Positions 6,292 to 11,602 of a stretch of DNA of 25,496 nucleotides are shown in pieces. The translations under genes and the position numbers were made by a program. Every line of letters starts with the position of its first letter. The first letter of the stretch is position 1. The DNA comes from a virus, in the IMG/VR virus record IMGVR_UViG_3300029349_000009, positions 1,151 through 26,646 of that record; one strand, written 5' to 3'. The notes below the pieces were generated by a model. It ran no database searches. It was not told where the DNA came from and saw only the letters and a list, made by a program, of their open reading frames with translations.

Positions 6292-6878
6292 GCTTGCACC
6301 TTAGCCAATCCGCGCTCGAATTCTGATGATTCTGGTACTTTGTGGCGCACTGGCATAATTACAGCATAGAACGATTTTTCATTAGAAACATATACGCCGC
6401 TACTTCCTTGCTGTGCAAGATAGCCGTGCTGCTGTGCTGTGCCTAGTATTTTCTGTGCTTTTGCTAGATCAACGAGATATTCAGGCGTATAGTGTGCCAC
6501 TTCAACCTGCTGTAACTTAGTTGGTATAACGCGCCGATAGTCTGGGTATTTCCCAACTACCTCTGGCACTGTAATAAATCCCGCGCCTGTTCTAATTTTA
6601 ATCTGACGAGTTGCGCCTGGAATAATCTCAATCTCGAACGTCTGCGGTTTCAGTTTGCATAGCTGCTTTACTGTATCACTAGGCATAATGACAGAATCTA
6701 CTGCTTGTGATTTGCGCTTACAAACGATGTGCATTCTGTGGCCGTCAGTACCGACAAGCCTATATCCCCCATCGTTGTCAAGCTCGAATAATACGCCGTT
6801 TAAGTAGTAGCGAATGTCTTTATTAGCCATTGCTAACGCTACTGCTTGTAAGTCTTTTGTTGCGATAGTGTAAATCAT
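6288..6878 (-). CDS. Shortened DnaN-like sliding clamp (beta-clamp) protein
   Basis: 196 residues. Residues 20-48 (KDIRYYLNGVLFE...LVGTDGHR) and 101-120 (FITVPEVVGKYPDYRRVIPT) match, as I remember it, the second domain of bacterial DNA polymerase III beta (E. coli: DVRYYLNGMLFE, ATDGHRLA, FPDYRRVLP). Residues 171-178 (YAVIMPVR) match the extreme C-terminus (YVVMPMR). The protein is about half the length of bacterial DnaN (366 residues): domain 1 and most of domain 3 are missing. A ring would therefore need a higher oligomer, or the protein may instead mimic or bind the host clamp. Role: polymerase processivity or host-replisome interference (inference). AAGGAG lies 7 bases before the ATG. It sits upstream of the primase-helicase in the early operon. 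Confidence 0.8.
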   Translation of the reverse strand: MIYTIATKDLQAVALAMANKDIRYYLNGVLFELDNDGGYRLVGTDGHRMHIVCKRKSQAVDSVIMPSDTVKQLCKLKPQTFEIEIIPGATRQIKIRTGAGFITVPEVVGKYPDYRRVIPTKLQQVEVAHYTPEYLVDLAKAQKILGTAQQHGYLAQQGSSGVYVSNEKSFYAVIMPVRHKVPESSEFERGLAKVQA

Positions 6879-6896
6879 GGTGATGCTCCTTCTTGG

Positions 6897-7205
6897 TTAT
6901 TGATTGACTTCAGTCTGTGAAATGTGGAATACATAAGTAGCCTTTGGGCGCATTGCTTCCTCGCCTGCCTTAGTAGTGTATTTTACCCAAGTTAGAACCT
7001 GTACGCCTTTTTCACCTTTTTTTACGTGCCTGTTAAGCGCTTTCCATGCGTGAAAAGTAAAGACATTCTCTCTAGGTTTAATGTCTTGAACCGGGATTCC
7101 CATTTGTGATAGACCTTCGATAATTGCGAAGTAGTTGGTTGTGCTCTGGTTTGTGGTGGCATTGTGTAATGCCTGGTGCGCTATCTCTTGCTGTTTCATT
7201 TTCAT
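6897..7205 (-). CDS. ArdC N-terminal-domain-like (ssDNA-binding) protein
   Basis: 102 residues. Residues 50-71 (TFHAWKALNRHVKKGEKGVQ, then VL) and the C-terminal YVFHISQTEV (91-100) match the ArdC N-terminal domain signature (aromatic-x-A...L...VKKGEKG, then VF..SQT). In ArdC antirestriction proteins this domain binds single-stranded DNA and is followed by a zinc-metalloprotease-like domain, which is absent here. A role in protecting or handling ssDNA during entry or replication is plausible. Two ATGs, at 7205 and 7199, share one SD (AAGGA); the second has the more usual spacing. It sits between the 68-aa gene and the clamp-like gene, with a GAAA-loop hairpin just upstream. Confidence 0.65.
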   Translation of the reverse strand: MKMKQQEIAHQALHNATTNQSTTNYFAIIEGLSQMGIPVQDIKPRENVFTFHAWKALNRHVKKGEKGVQVLTWVKYTTKAGEEAMRPKATYVFHISQTEVNQ

Positions 7206-7225
7206 TTTCCTTCGTGATACACCTT

Positions 7226-7247
7226 AAAAGCTACGCTTTCGCGTAGC
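7226..7247 (-). terminator. GAAA-tetraloop hairpin with U-run, possible attenuator
   Basis: On the minus strand GCTACGC-GAAA-GCGTAGC is followed by TTTT. It is a perfect 7-bp stem (plus 7230-7236 and 7241-7247) with a GNRA-type loop, in the 52-base gap between the first and second early genes. The U-run is short (TTTTAAGG), so it may be a leaky terminator that sets a first-gene to rest-of-operon ratio, or a processing/stability hairpin. Confidence 0.5.
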
Positions 7248-7257
7248 GCTGATATTG

Positions 7258-7464
7258 TTACCAGTTGAAATACTGCCAAACTTCTAAAGGCGTTTCGACT
7301 TTGACGCACCCTTGCTGGCATTCCAATGTGACATCATCAGGATGATATACATCGCCCAGACCAGACCCGATGCTCTCTATTGCGTCATTCATTGCGCGAT
7401 CATAGGACTCAGACTCGCCGTACCCAATTTCAGACCCTAGACAAACAGCTGTTACTTGATACAT
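7258..7464 (-). CDS. Hypothetical protein, 68 aa, first gene of the early operon
   Basis: 68 residues from MYQVTAVCLGSEIGYGESES to WQYFNW. It looks like a small alpha/beta protein (strand, Ser/Gly loop, helix YDRAMNDAIESIGSG, strands DVTLECQQGCVKVE). ATG 7464 is chosen over the in-frame ATG at 7500: AGAGGTC lies 4 bases upstream, and the predicted promoter (-10 at 7499-7504) would start the mRNA downstream of 7500. As the first leftward gene it should be the earliest and most strongly expressed, which in many phages means a host-takeover factor (inference). No family is recognised. Confidence 0.7.
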   Translation of the reverse strand: MYQVTAVCLGSEIGYGESESYDRAMNDAIESIGSGLGDVYHPDDVTLECQQGCVKVETPLEVWQYFNW

Positions 7465-7498
7465 ATTTGACCTCTCATGGAATTGTTTCGATGTAGAC

Positions 7499-7526
7499 AT
7501 CTTATCATGCTGATTCTACATGTCAA
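7499..7526 (-). promoter_or_regulatory. Leftward sigma70-like promoter of the early operon
   Basis: On the minus strand TTGACA (plus 7521-7526) is followed after 16 bases by TAAGAT (plus 7499-7504). The -35 is a perfect consensus and the -10 matches 4 of 6. Transcription would begin near 7492, giving a leader of about 28 bases with SD AGAGGTC before ATG 7464. It drives all the minus-strand genes using host RNA polymerase. Confidence 0.6.
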
Positions 7527-7569
7527 CTCATAAACCCCATTTCTTACAATTTGTTACAACTTTGTTATG

Positions 7570-7587
7570 TGTTGTATAAAAACAACA
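7570..7587. promoter_or_regulatory. TGTTGT-N6-ACAACA dyad between divergent promoters
   Basis: TGTTGT (7570-7575), ATAAAA, ACAACA (7582-7587) is a perfect 6-bp inverted repeat with an AT spacer, and a further ACAACA follows at 7596-7601. It lies between the leftward promoter (7499-7526) and the rightward promoter (7635-7663), where a shared operator would be expected. It could equally be a small hairpin. No binding protein is identified in the window. Confidence 0.35.
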
Positions 7588-7634
7588 TATAAGACACAAC
7601 ATTATTGCATTATCTTATTAGACATGCTAGGCAT

Positions 7635-7663
7635 TTGACAAGCATAAAAAAAGTCTGTATAGT
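7635..7663 (+). promoter_or_regulatory. Strong rightward sigma70 promoter
   Basis: TTGACA (7635-7640), a 17-base spacer, and TATAGT (7658-7663): 11 of 12 consensus positions at optimal spacing, the best promoter seen in the window. Transcription should start near 7669-7671, exactly where the first inverted-repeat arm of the candidate non-coding RNA begins. No ORF of more than 30 codons with an SD follows for about 700 bases. Confidence 0.75.
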
Positions 7664-7668
7664 GTGAA

Positions 7669-8003
7669 TTACAAGCTGTATGAGGGTTAAGTGAAGATGC
7701 GTGCATCCTAAGACCAAGCTGGCTTGTAAGCGCTTAGAGGACGGCGCTATCTGGACTTGTTAGGGTATCAGAGAAAACGGCTTACTGCTCAGAAGACACA
7801 ATCAACATTAATAGCCGACAGAAATAACTAACTGCACATTGTACGTTATCTAATACGCTTGAGGGCATCAATAAACTCAAGGAACAAGGTAACACGCTGG
7901 TAAGAATGAAGTAATGAATCATTCTTGTGGGCAAGCTAAAAGACCGCTAATTACTGTCTTCTAGCATGTCCTCGCTTTGCCTAATGAAACACATTAGGTC
8001 TTT
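7669..8003 (+). ncRNA. Candidate structured non-coding RNA, about 330 nt
   Basis: This gene-free stretch lies between the strong promoter at 7635-7663 and a terminator-like hairpin. It contains a series of perfect inverted repeats: TTACAAGC 7669-7676 with GCTTGTAA 7722-7729, enclosing GATGC/GCATC at 7696-7707; AGCGC 7729-7733 with 7744-7748; CGGCT 7778-7782 with 7813-7817; ATAAC 7824-7828 with 7845-7849; CTTGAG 7858-7863 with 7876-7881; AAGAATGA 7902-7909 with TCATTCTT 7919-7926; GCTA..AGAC 7935-7944 with GTCT..TAGC 7956-7965; CCTAATG 7980-7986 with CATTAGG 7992-7998. Every frame is short. I cannot match it to tRNA, tmRNA, 6S, RNase P or a group I intron core. A regulatory, packaging (phi29 pRNA-like in concept only) or replication-priming RNA are possible roles. 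Confidence 0.5.
7980..8003 (+). terminator. Terminator-like hairpin ending the candidate RNA
   Basis: CCTAATG-AAACA-CATTAGG (7980-7998) is a perfect 7-bp stem followed by TCTTT and then an AT-rich tract. The U-run is interrupted by one C, so termination may be partial. It falls about 330 bases after the predicted transcription start and before the AT-rich segment. Confidence 0.5.
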
Positions 8004-8140
8004 AGTGTCTTATAGTCTTAAGTTATTGTTTTATTTTAACTTATAGATTTACTTTATGGGCTTTAATGGAAAGCTTAAAGACTATAAGTATGGCTTAAGA
8101 TGCTATCACTTATGTACTATCATAAACGAGAATCATTCTC
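8004..8140. other. AT-rich segment with an 11-bp inverted repeat and a palindrome
   Basis: No gene is visible. 8004-8100 is strongly AT-rich. CTTATAGTCTT (8009-8019) pairs with AAGACTATAAG (8078-8088), an 11-bp perfect inverted repeat spanning 80 bases with AT-rich sequence between. The perfect odd palindrome GAGAAT-C-ATTCTC follows at 8128-8140. An AT-rich unwinding-like stretch next to the phased repeats at 8157-8255 resembles the layout of a replication origin, but it would equally fit a late-promoter control region. Confidence 0.5.
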
Positions 8141-8141
8141 A
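8127..8141. promoter_or_regulatory. Fur-box-like palindrome
   Basis: CGAGAATCATTCTCA matches the 7-1-7 Fur box pattern TGATAATnATTATCA at 12 of 15 positions, and its core GAGAATCATTCTC is a perfect 13-base palindrome. Fur is the host iron-responsive repressor. A phage site could link expression from the hub to host iron state, or the palindrome may bind a phage protein instead. Single occurrence, so moderate to low confidence. Confidence 0.35.
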
Positions 8142-8156
8142 TTTAAGTACCATAAA

Positions 8157-8255
8157 TGTATCACAATGTAACCAAATGCACCATAAATGTAACCAAATGT
8201 AACACAAAAGGTCTATCATAGCGCACACACAGCCACAAGTGTAACATTTTGTAAC
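8157..8255 (+). repeat. Three helically phased pairs of TGTAAC direct repeats
   Basis: TGTATC at 8157 and TGTAAC at 8167, 8188, 8198, 8240 and 8250 (start positions) form three pairs. Members of each pair are exactly 10 bases apart, and the pairs are 31 and 52 bases apart, close to 3 and 5 turns of B-DNA. All six therefore face the same side of the helix. Flanks are also partly repeated (ACCATAAATGTA at 8149-8160, CACCATAAATGTA at 8179-8191). The array suggests cooperative binding of a dimeric activator or a replication initiator. It ends about 54 bases before the predicted late transcription start. Confidence 0.65.
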
Positions 8256-8296
8256 TTGAGGTGGTCACATAGGGGGCTGGGGGTGCTGAGGACTTT

Positions 8297-8302
8297 TATG
8301 AT
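8297..8302 (+). promoter_or_regulatory. Candidate weak late promoter -10 element (TATGAT)
   Basis: TATGAT (5 of 6 matches to TATAAT) lies 71 bases before the tail-spike gene with only G-rich sequence at the -35 position (GGGGG at 8272-8276 and 8279-8283). A promoter without a -35 just downstream of phased direct repeats fits activator-dependent late transcription: the nearest TGTAAC would centre near -57. This is inference from layout only. Confidence 0.3.
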
Positions 8303-8373
8303 GACACTCAAGAAAATCCCACAAAAATTATCAAGTTTCAGAGAAATGCCACAAATGACAGGAAACCATCTAA

Positions 8374-10599
8374 ATGCCTAAAGTACCGTTAAGCTCAATA
8401 ACATCAGGATATGGAACAGTTGATGCTCTCAATGCCAATTTTGATGCTATTGAGGCTGCGTTTGACAATACGTTGTCTAGGGATGGGGACACTCCTAATC
8501 AAATGACAGCCAATTTAGACATGAATGGCTTTAGCATTCTTAACCAAAAAAACCCCATAACAGTGAAAGGGTTTAATTGGGAGGGACAATGGCTTACAGC
8601 TACAGCATATCAGGTAGGGGATGTCATACAGCAAAGCGGGTCTGCATACATTTGTGTCATAGCACATACCTCTGGGACGTTTGCTACGGATTTAGCGGCT
8701 CTTAGGTGGCAGCTTGTAGTACAAGCTAACTTTCCTACACAAACAGGTAACAACGGAAAATATCTCACCACTAACGGCACTTCAGTTAGTTGGGATGATG
8801 TCAAATACACGCCTTTAGGTACAGGGGCTGTACAGCGCCCAGTAACAGGTAAGCTGCAAGAATTTGTGTCTGTTAAAGATTTTGGGGCTGTGGGTGATGG
8901 TGTCACTAATGACGCTGCTGCAATTCAGGCTGCAATCGACTATGCTTCAAGCATTGGAGGGCAAACGGTTACTGGTGGTGGGCTGACGTATAGAACAACT
9001 AGTCCAATCATTGTTAAAGATGATGTTACGCTTGATTTGCAAGGAGGAAAGATTCTTTCAGTTTTGTCAGGAACAAATGACTATGGTGTAAGATTGAGAA
9101 ATCGTAGTCAAGTGTGCAATGGGGAAATTGAAGTTCAATCTAGTGGCACACCAGGAAGTCAGGCTGGTATTCATGCCCCGCTTTTAATTGGCCCTTTGTA
9201 TGGAGACGGTGGCACGGTTTCTAGTCCTAGTATTGATGAAGGTGTTACAGGATGGTCAGCAAAAAATCTAAAACTGTTGACTAACAGAGATGGAAAAGTG
9301 TGCATTCAAATAATTGGAGGCGCAAATAACGGACTAATTGAAAATATCGAGGCCCCTGACTCATCTACTTTGTTTGGTGTTGTGCATTTAGACTGGGGTT
9401 TTGTTGGGACCATTACATCAAGCAACATTTCAACATCACGCGCTAACTTTGACGCAGGGACCGCATACACCACGCACCCACATAATATCATCATACGCAA
9501 CATCAAGGCAGGAGCGTTGTCGCGCACAAAAACAGGTGTTGATACCGGTTCGCATGTTGTACGGCTGTCAGGCATCTACAATATTCGCGTTGAGAATGTC
9601 CGCGCAAAGCAATGCACATACGCAGGCATCAGAGTAACGGCTGGCGATGTTGGGTTTGAGTTTGCCCCTGCGGCCATAAAACATCTGCGCATGAAGGGTA
9701 TCGTGGTGGATGGGGTTTCCCTTGAAAACACTACTGACTCATGGGCTGTTTACGCTGACAGCTACGCCGACAACGTGGCTTCAACTGGAGGCTATACGCC
9801 ACTTATTGACCCGTTACACGAAACAGATTTAGATGTTAGACATGTTGTTGCAAAGGGTTCTGGCGGGGCATCAGTCACGCCGGGGCTTTACGTCATTCAA
9901 CTGCGGGGTGGTCGTTTCATGGACATGGACATGACTGGTTATTTACATGGTTGTCTTGTAGATGAGCTGGTTTATGGCACACATATACACGGTAGGTTTT
10001 GGGCTAACCGTGGACATGGTATTTATATTCATCATGGCATTAACAAGCCGGAAGATGTAATGGTTCTTCCGGGAACTCATTGCTTTAGAAACGGTCAAGA
10101 CGCAGGGTTTTCAACACCTTCTGGCATTGCCATTGAAGGCAGTATTCGATGCAGAGTAGATGGTGCATTTCTTGGACACCGTACAGCAGCTAGTGAGACA
10201 ACTCAAGAACGTGGGTTAAGAGTCGTTAGTACGAGTGCTGTCGATGTTGAGATCGAAAACTGCCACGTATTTAGCGTAGAATCTGGAGGCACTGCGTATT
10301 CTCTCCTTACAACAACAGATTATGGTTACGTAAAACTGTTTCGTAACAACACCGTCGCGTCAGCAATTACAAACAAATACGGCGGCTTAAACATCATCCC
10401 AATCAATCGGTTCCTAGCGTCTGATGGGTCTGAGGTGGCGCATTTCACTGCCTCGCGTTTTTCTTTGTCCTCCGACATTACTCCGACTGCTGGCACTTGG
10501 GTAACTGGGGACACCATTTTTCACAGTAATCCGACTGGTGGAAACACGGGAACGCGCTGCACAACAAGCGGAACTCCGGGTACGTGGGGATTGTTTTAA
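8374..10599 (+). CDS. Tail spike/fiber with pectate-lyase-like beta-helix (putative depolymerase)
   Basis: 741 residues. Residues 1-60 form a tail-fiber N-terminus (ALNANFDAIEAAFDNTLSRD, then MTANLDMNGFSILN) that probably anchors to the virion. Residues 68-115 (WEGQWLTATAYQVGDVI... ICVIAHTSGTFATDL... RWQL) look like the small carbohydrate-binding-type module common in phage fibers, and a GKYLTTNGTSVSWDDV linker follows. VSVKDFGAVGDGVTNDAAAI (165-184) is the hallmark entry of the Pectate_lyase_3 beta-helix superfamily, which should run to about residue 640. A compact C-terminal domain follows. Such spikes bind and often cleave host capsule or O-antigen. The SD is AGGA 10 bases before the ATG. 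It is the first gene of the late operon, right after the regulatory hub. Confidence 0.88.
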   Translation: MPKVPLSSITSGYGTVDALNANFDAIEAAFDNTLSRDGDTPNQMTANLDMNGFSILNQKNPITVKGFNWEGQWLTATAYQVGDVIQQSGSAYICVIAHTSGTFATDLAALRWQLVVQANFPTQTGNNGKYLTTNGTSVSWDDVKYTPLGTGAVQRPVTGKLQEFVSVKDFGAVGDGVTNDAAAIQAAIDYASSIGGQTVTGGGLTYRTTSPIIVKDDVTLDLQGGKILSVLSGTNDYGVRLRNRSQVCNGEIEVQSSGTPGSQAGIHAPLLIGPLYGDGGTVSSPSIDEGVTGWSAKNLKLLTNRDGKVCIQIIGGANNGLIENIEAPDSSTLFGVVHLDWGFVGTITSSNISTSRANFDAGTAYTTHPHNIIIRNIKAGALSRTKTGVDTGSHVVRLSGIYNIRVENVRAKQCTYAGIRVTAGDVGFEFAPAAIKHLRMKGIVVDGVSLENTTDSWAVYADSYADNVASTGGYTPLIDPLHETDLDVRHVVAKGSGGASVTPGLYVIQLRGGRFMDMDMTGYLHGCLVDELVYGTHIHGRFWANRGHGIYIHHGINKPEDVMVLPGTHCFRNGQDAGFSTPSGIAIEGSIRCRVDGAFLGHRTAASETTQERGLRVVSTSAVDVEIENCHVFSVESGGTAYSLLTTTDYGYVKLFRNNTVASAITNKYGGLNIIPINRFLASDGSEVAHFTASRFSLSSDITPTAGTWVTGDTIFHSNPTGGNTGTRCTTSGTPGTWGLF

Positions 10600-10664
10600 T
10601 GCTCAATTTAACTACATTCAATGGCGCTGATAATTTATCAGTTGATTGGTTTGCAACAACTTAA
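10599..10664 (+). CDS. Possible 21-aa peptide coupled to the tail spike
   Basis: ATG at 10599 overlaps the spike stop (TAATG) and encodes MLNLTTFNGADNLSVDWFAT plus a final T before TAA. No SD of its own is seen beyond coupling. It may be a remnant of a tail-fiber assembly gene or simply spacer. The same stretch carries the perfect palindrome CTGATAA-T-TTATCAG (10627-10641), which may be the more meaningful element. Confidence 0.2.
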   Translation: MLNLTTFNGADNLSVDWFATT

Positions 10665-10680
10665 ATAATAAGCGCTAAAC

Positions 10681-10884
10681 ATGACTAACCCTATTGACCC
10701 TCGTGAGTTTGGACGTTTAGAAGCAGAAGTTGACCTGCTAAAGCAAGAAGTACATTTACTTCGTAATGACATTAAAAGCCTATTAGAGCTTGCCAATAAG
10801 TCTAAAGGGGGCTTCTGGGTAGGAATGGGTGTAGCGTCGATTGTTGGTGGTATTGTGTCTTTTCTAGTGGATAAGATAGCATGA
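10681..10884 (+). CDS. Coiled-coil, single-TM holin-like protein
   Basis: 67 residues: a charged N-terminal coiled coil (GRLEAEVDLLKQEVHLLRND, residues 11-30, extending to about 40), then a Gly-rich transmembrane helix (about 44-63, GFWVGMGVASIVGGIVSFLV) and a short DKIA tail. This layout resembles small XhlA-like holin/hemolysin-associated phage proteins. Its position right after the tail spike and before the terminase genes matches the class II holin gene 17.5 of T7 in location, though not in sequence. A holin role is likely but unproven, and no endolysin gene is visible in the window. The SD is weak. The 3' end overlaps the next gene by ATGA. Confidence 0.65.
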   Translation: MTNPIDPREFGRLEAEVDLLKQEVHLLRNDIKSLLELANKSKGGFWVGMGVASIVGGIVSFLVDKIA

Positions 10885-11099
10885 AGAAACAAAAGCAAGT
10901 TGACTTTATGGTTCCCGTATGTGGCAATTGTCGCTTTTACAAGCCACAAGAATCTGAAGGAAACATGAATGAACCTTATGGAGCTTGTTTTGCTATGCCT
11001 CCTGTTCCTCATGTGAATGAAGATGGGGTTGCTTCTTTAAGACCGTTGGTAGAAATAGATGAGCCTCCTTGTGCTTTTCATCAAATGGTAGCTCAATGA
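10881..11099 (+). CDS. Small Cys-rich (zinc-binding-like) phage protein
   Basis: 72 residues with CGNC (Cys14, Cys17), GACFAMPP (Cys36) and PPCAFH (Cys64, His67). The 'CxxCRFY ... C...PP ... RP.V..D..C..' layout is one I recall from small uncharacterised phage proteins, and four Cys could bind one zinc. ATGA overlaps join it to both neighbours, so it is translated with the holin-like and small-terminase genes. No function is known. The minus-strand frames across here are shadows. Confidence 0.7.
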   Translation: MKKQKQVDFMVPVCGNCRFYKPQESEGNMNEPYGACFAMPPVPHVNEDGVASLRPLVEIDEPPCAFHQMVAQ

Positions 11100-11602
11100 A
11101 GAAAATTAAGTATGACAAGTCTGTTTTTTGTGACAGCCAGAACAGGCCGCTAATAACAGGATTGTTTAAGGAAACTTCTGCACAGCACGTAGATAAAAAA
11201 TATGCAGTGTTTTCCTTAGATGACTGGCGTGAAGTGTATTTGGAGTGCCGTGATGTCACTGACTACAAGCCTGCTATGGCTTTGGTGGGTGATTGGAAAC
11301 ACTGGTGTATGCTACGTAACAATGAGAAGTTAAAACCTTATTTTGATGCGTGGCGTGATGAAGTAGAAACTCAGCTTAAAATGGAAGCCATAGAGCTTCT
11401 AAAACAACATGCAGCGGGTCAGGGAGGCACTGCTGCTGCTAAATGGCTTGCAGAAGGTCAATATAAGGAAATGAAAGCTAAAGTGGCTAAAAATTCCGTA
11501 GGAAGGCCTGTAAAAGAAGAAGAAGATACAAGCGAACAAGACAACAAGAAAATAGAGAAAGACATAGGTAGGCTTGGGCTAGTGATGGGAGGTAGAAAGT
11601 AA
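11096..11602 (+). CDS. Probable terminase small subunit
   Basis: 168 residues from MKKIKYDKSVFCDSQNRPLI; this start (ATGA overlap) is preferred over an upstream in-frame ATG at 11069 deep inside the previous gene. The middle is helical (SLDDWREVYLECRDVTDYKP, then WKHWCMLRNNEKLKPYFDAW). Then come EAIELLKQHAAGQGGTAAAK and WLAEGQY, which with the later VGRPVKEEED resembles the C-terminal part of phage small terminases ('AAKWLA....', 'GRP.K.E'). The product would recognise phage DNA and regulate the large terminase. It lies close upstream of the large terminase (13189), separated by the HNH insertion and a virion-protein gene. The assignment rests on C-terminal motifs and context. Confidence 0.65.
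   Translation: MKKIKYDKSVFCDSQNRPLITGLFKETSAQHVDKKYAVFSLDDWREVYLECRDVTDYKPAMALVGDWKHWCMLRNNEKLKPYFDAWRDEVETQLKMEAIELLKQHAAGQGGTAAAKWLAEGQYKEMKAKVAKNSVGRPVKEEEDTSEQDNKKIEKDIGRLGLVMGGRK

Noticed and set aside
7851-7863. TAATACGCTTGAG resembles the left part of a T7 RNA polymerase promoter.
   Set aside because: Only the first seven bases match; the CACTATAGGG part is absent, and no repeated copies were seen before other genes.
7669-8003. Group I intron, tmRNA or tRNA in the hub.
   Set aside because: No conserved intron core, no CCA-type acceptor plus T-loop (TTCRA) pattern and no split exon of a flanking gene were found by eye.
8260-8292. G-quadruplex in the G-rich stretch before the tail spike.
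   Set aside because: Only two runs of five G are present, with the rest GG; too few runs for a stable three-layer quadruplex.
10638-11012. Minus-strand 124-codon frame over the holin-like and Cys-rich genes.
   Set aside because: The opposite strand has three genes joined by ATGA overlaps; this frame has no SD and a Ser/Arg/Leu-rich shadow composition.
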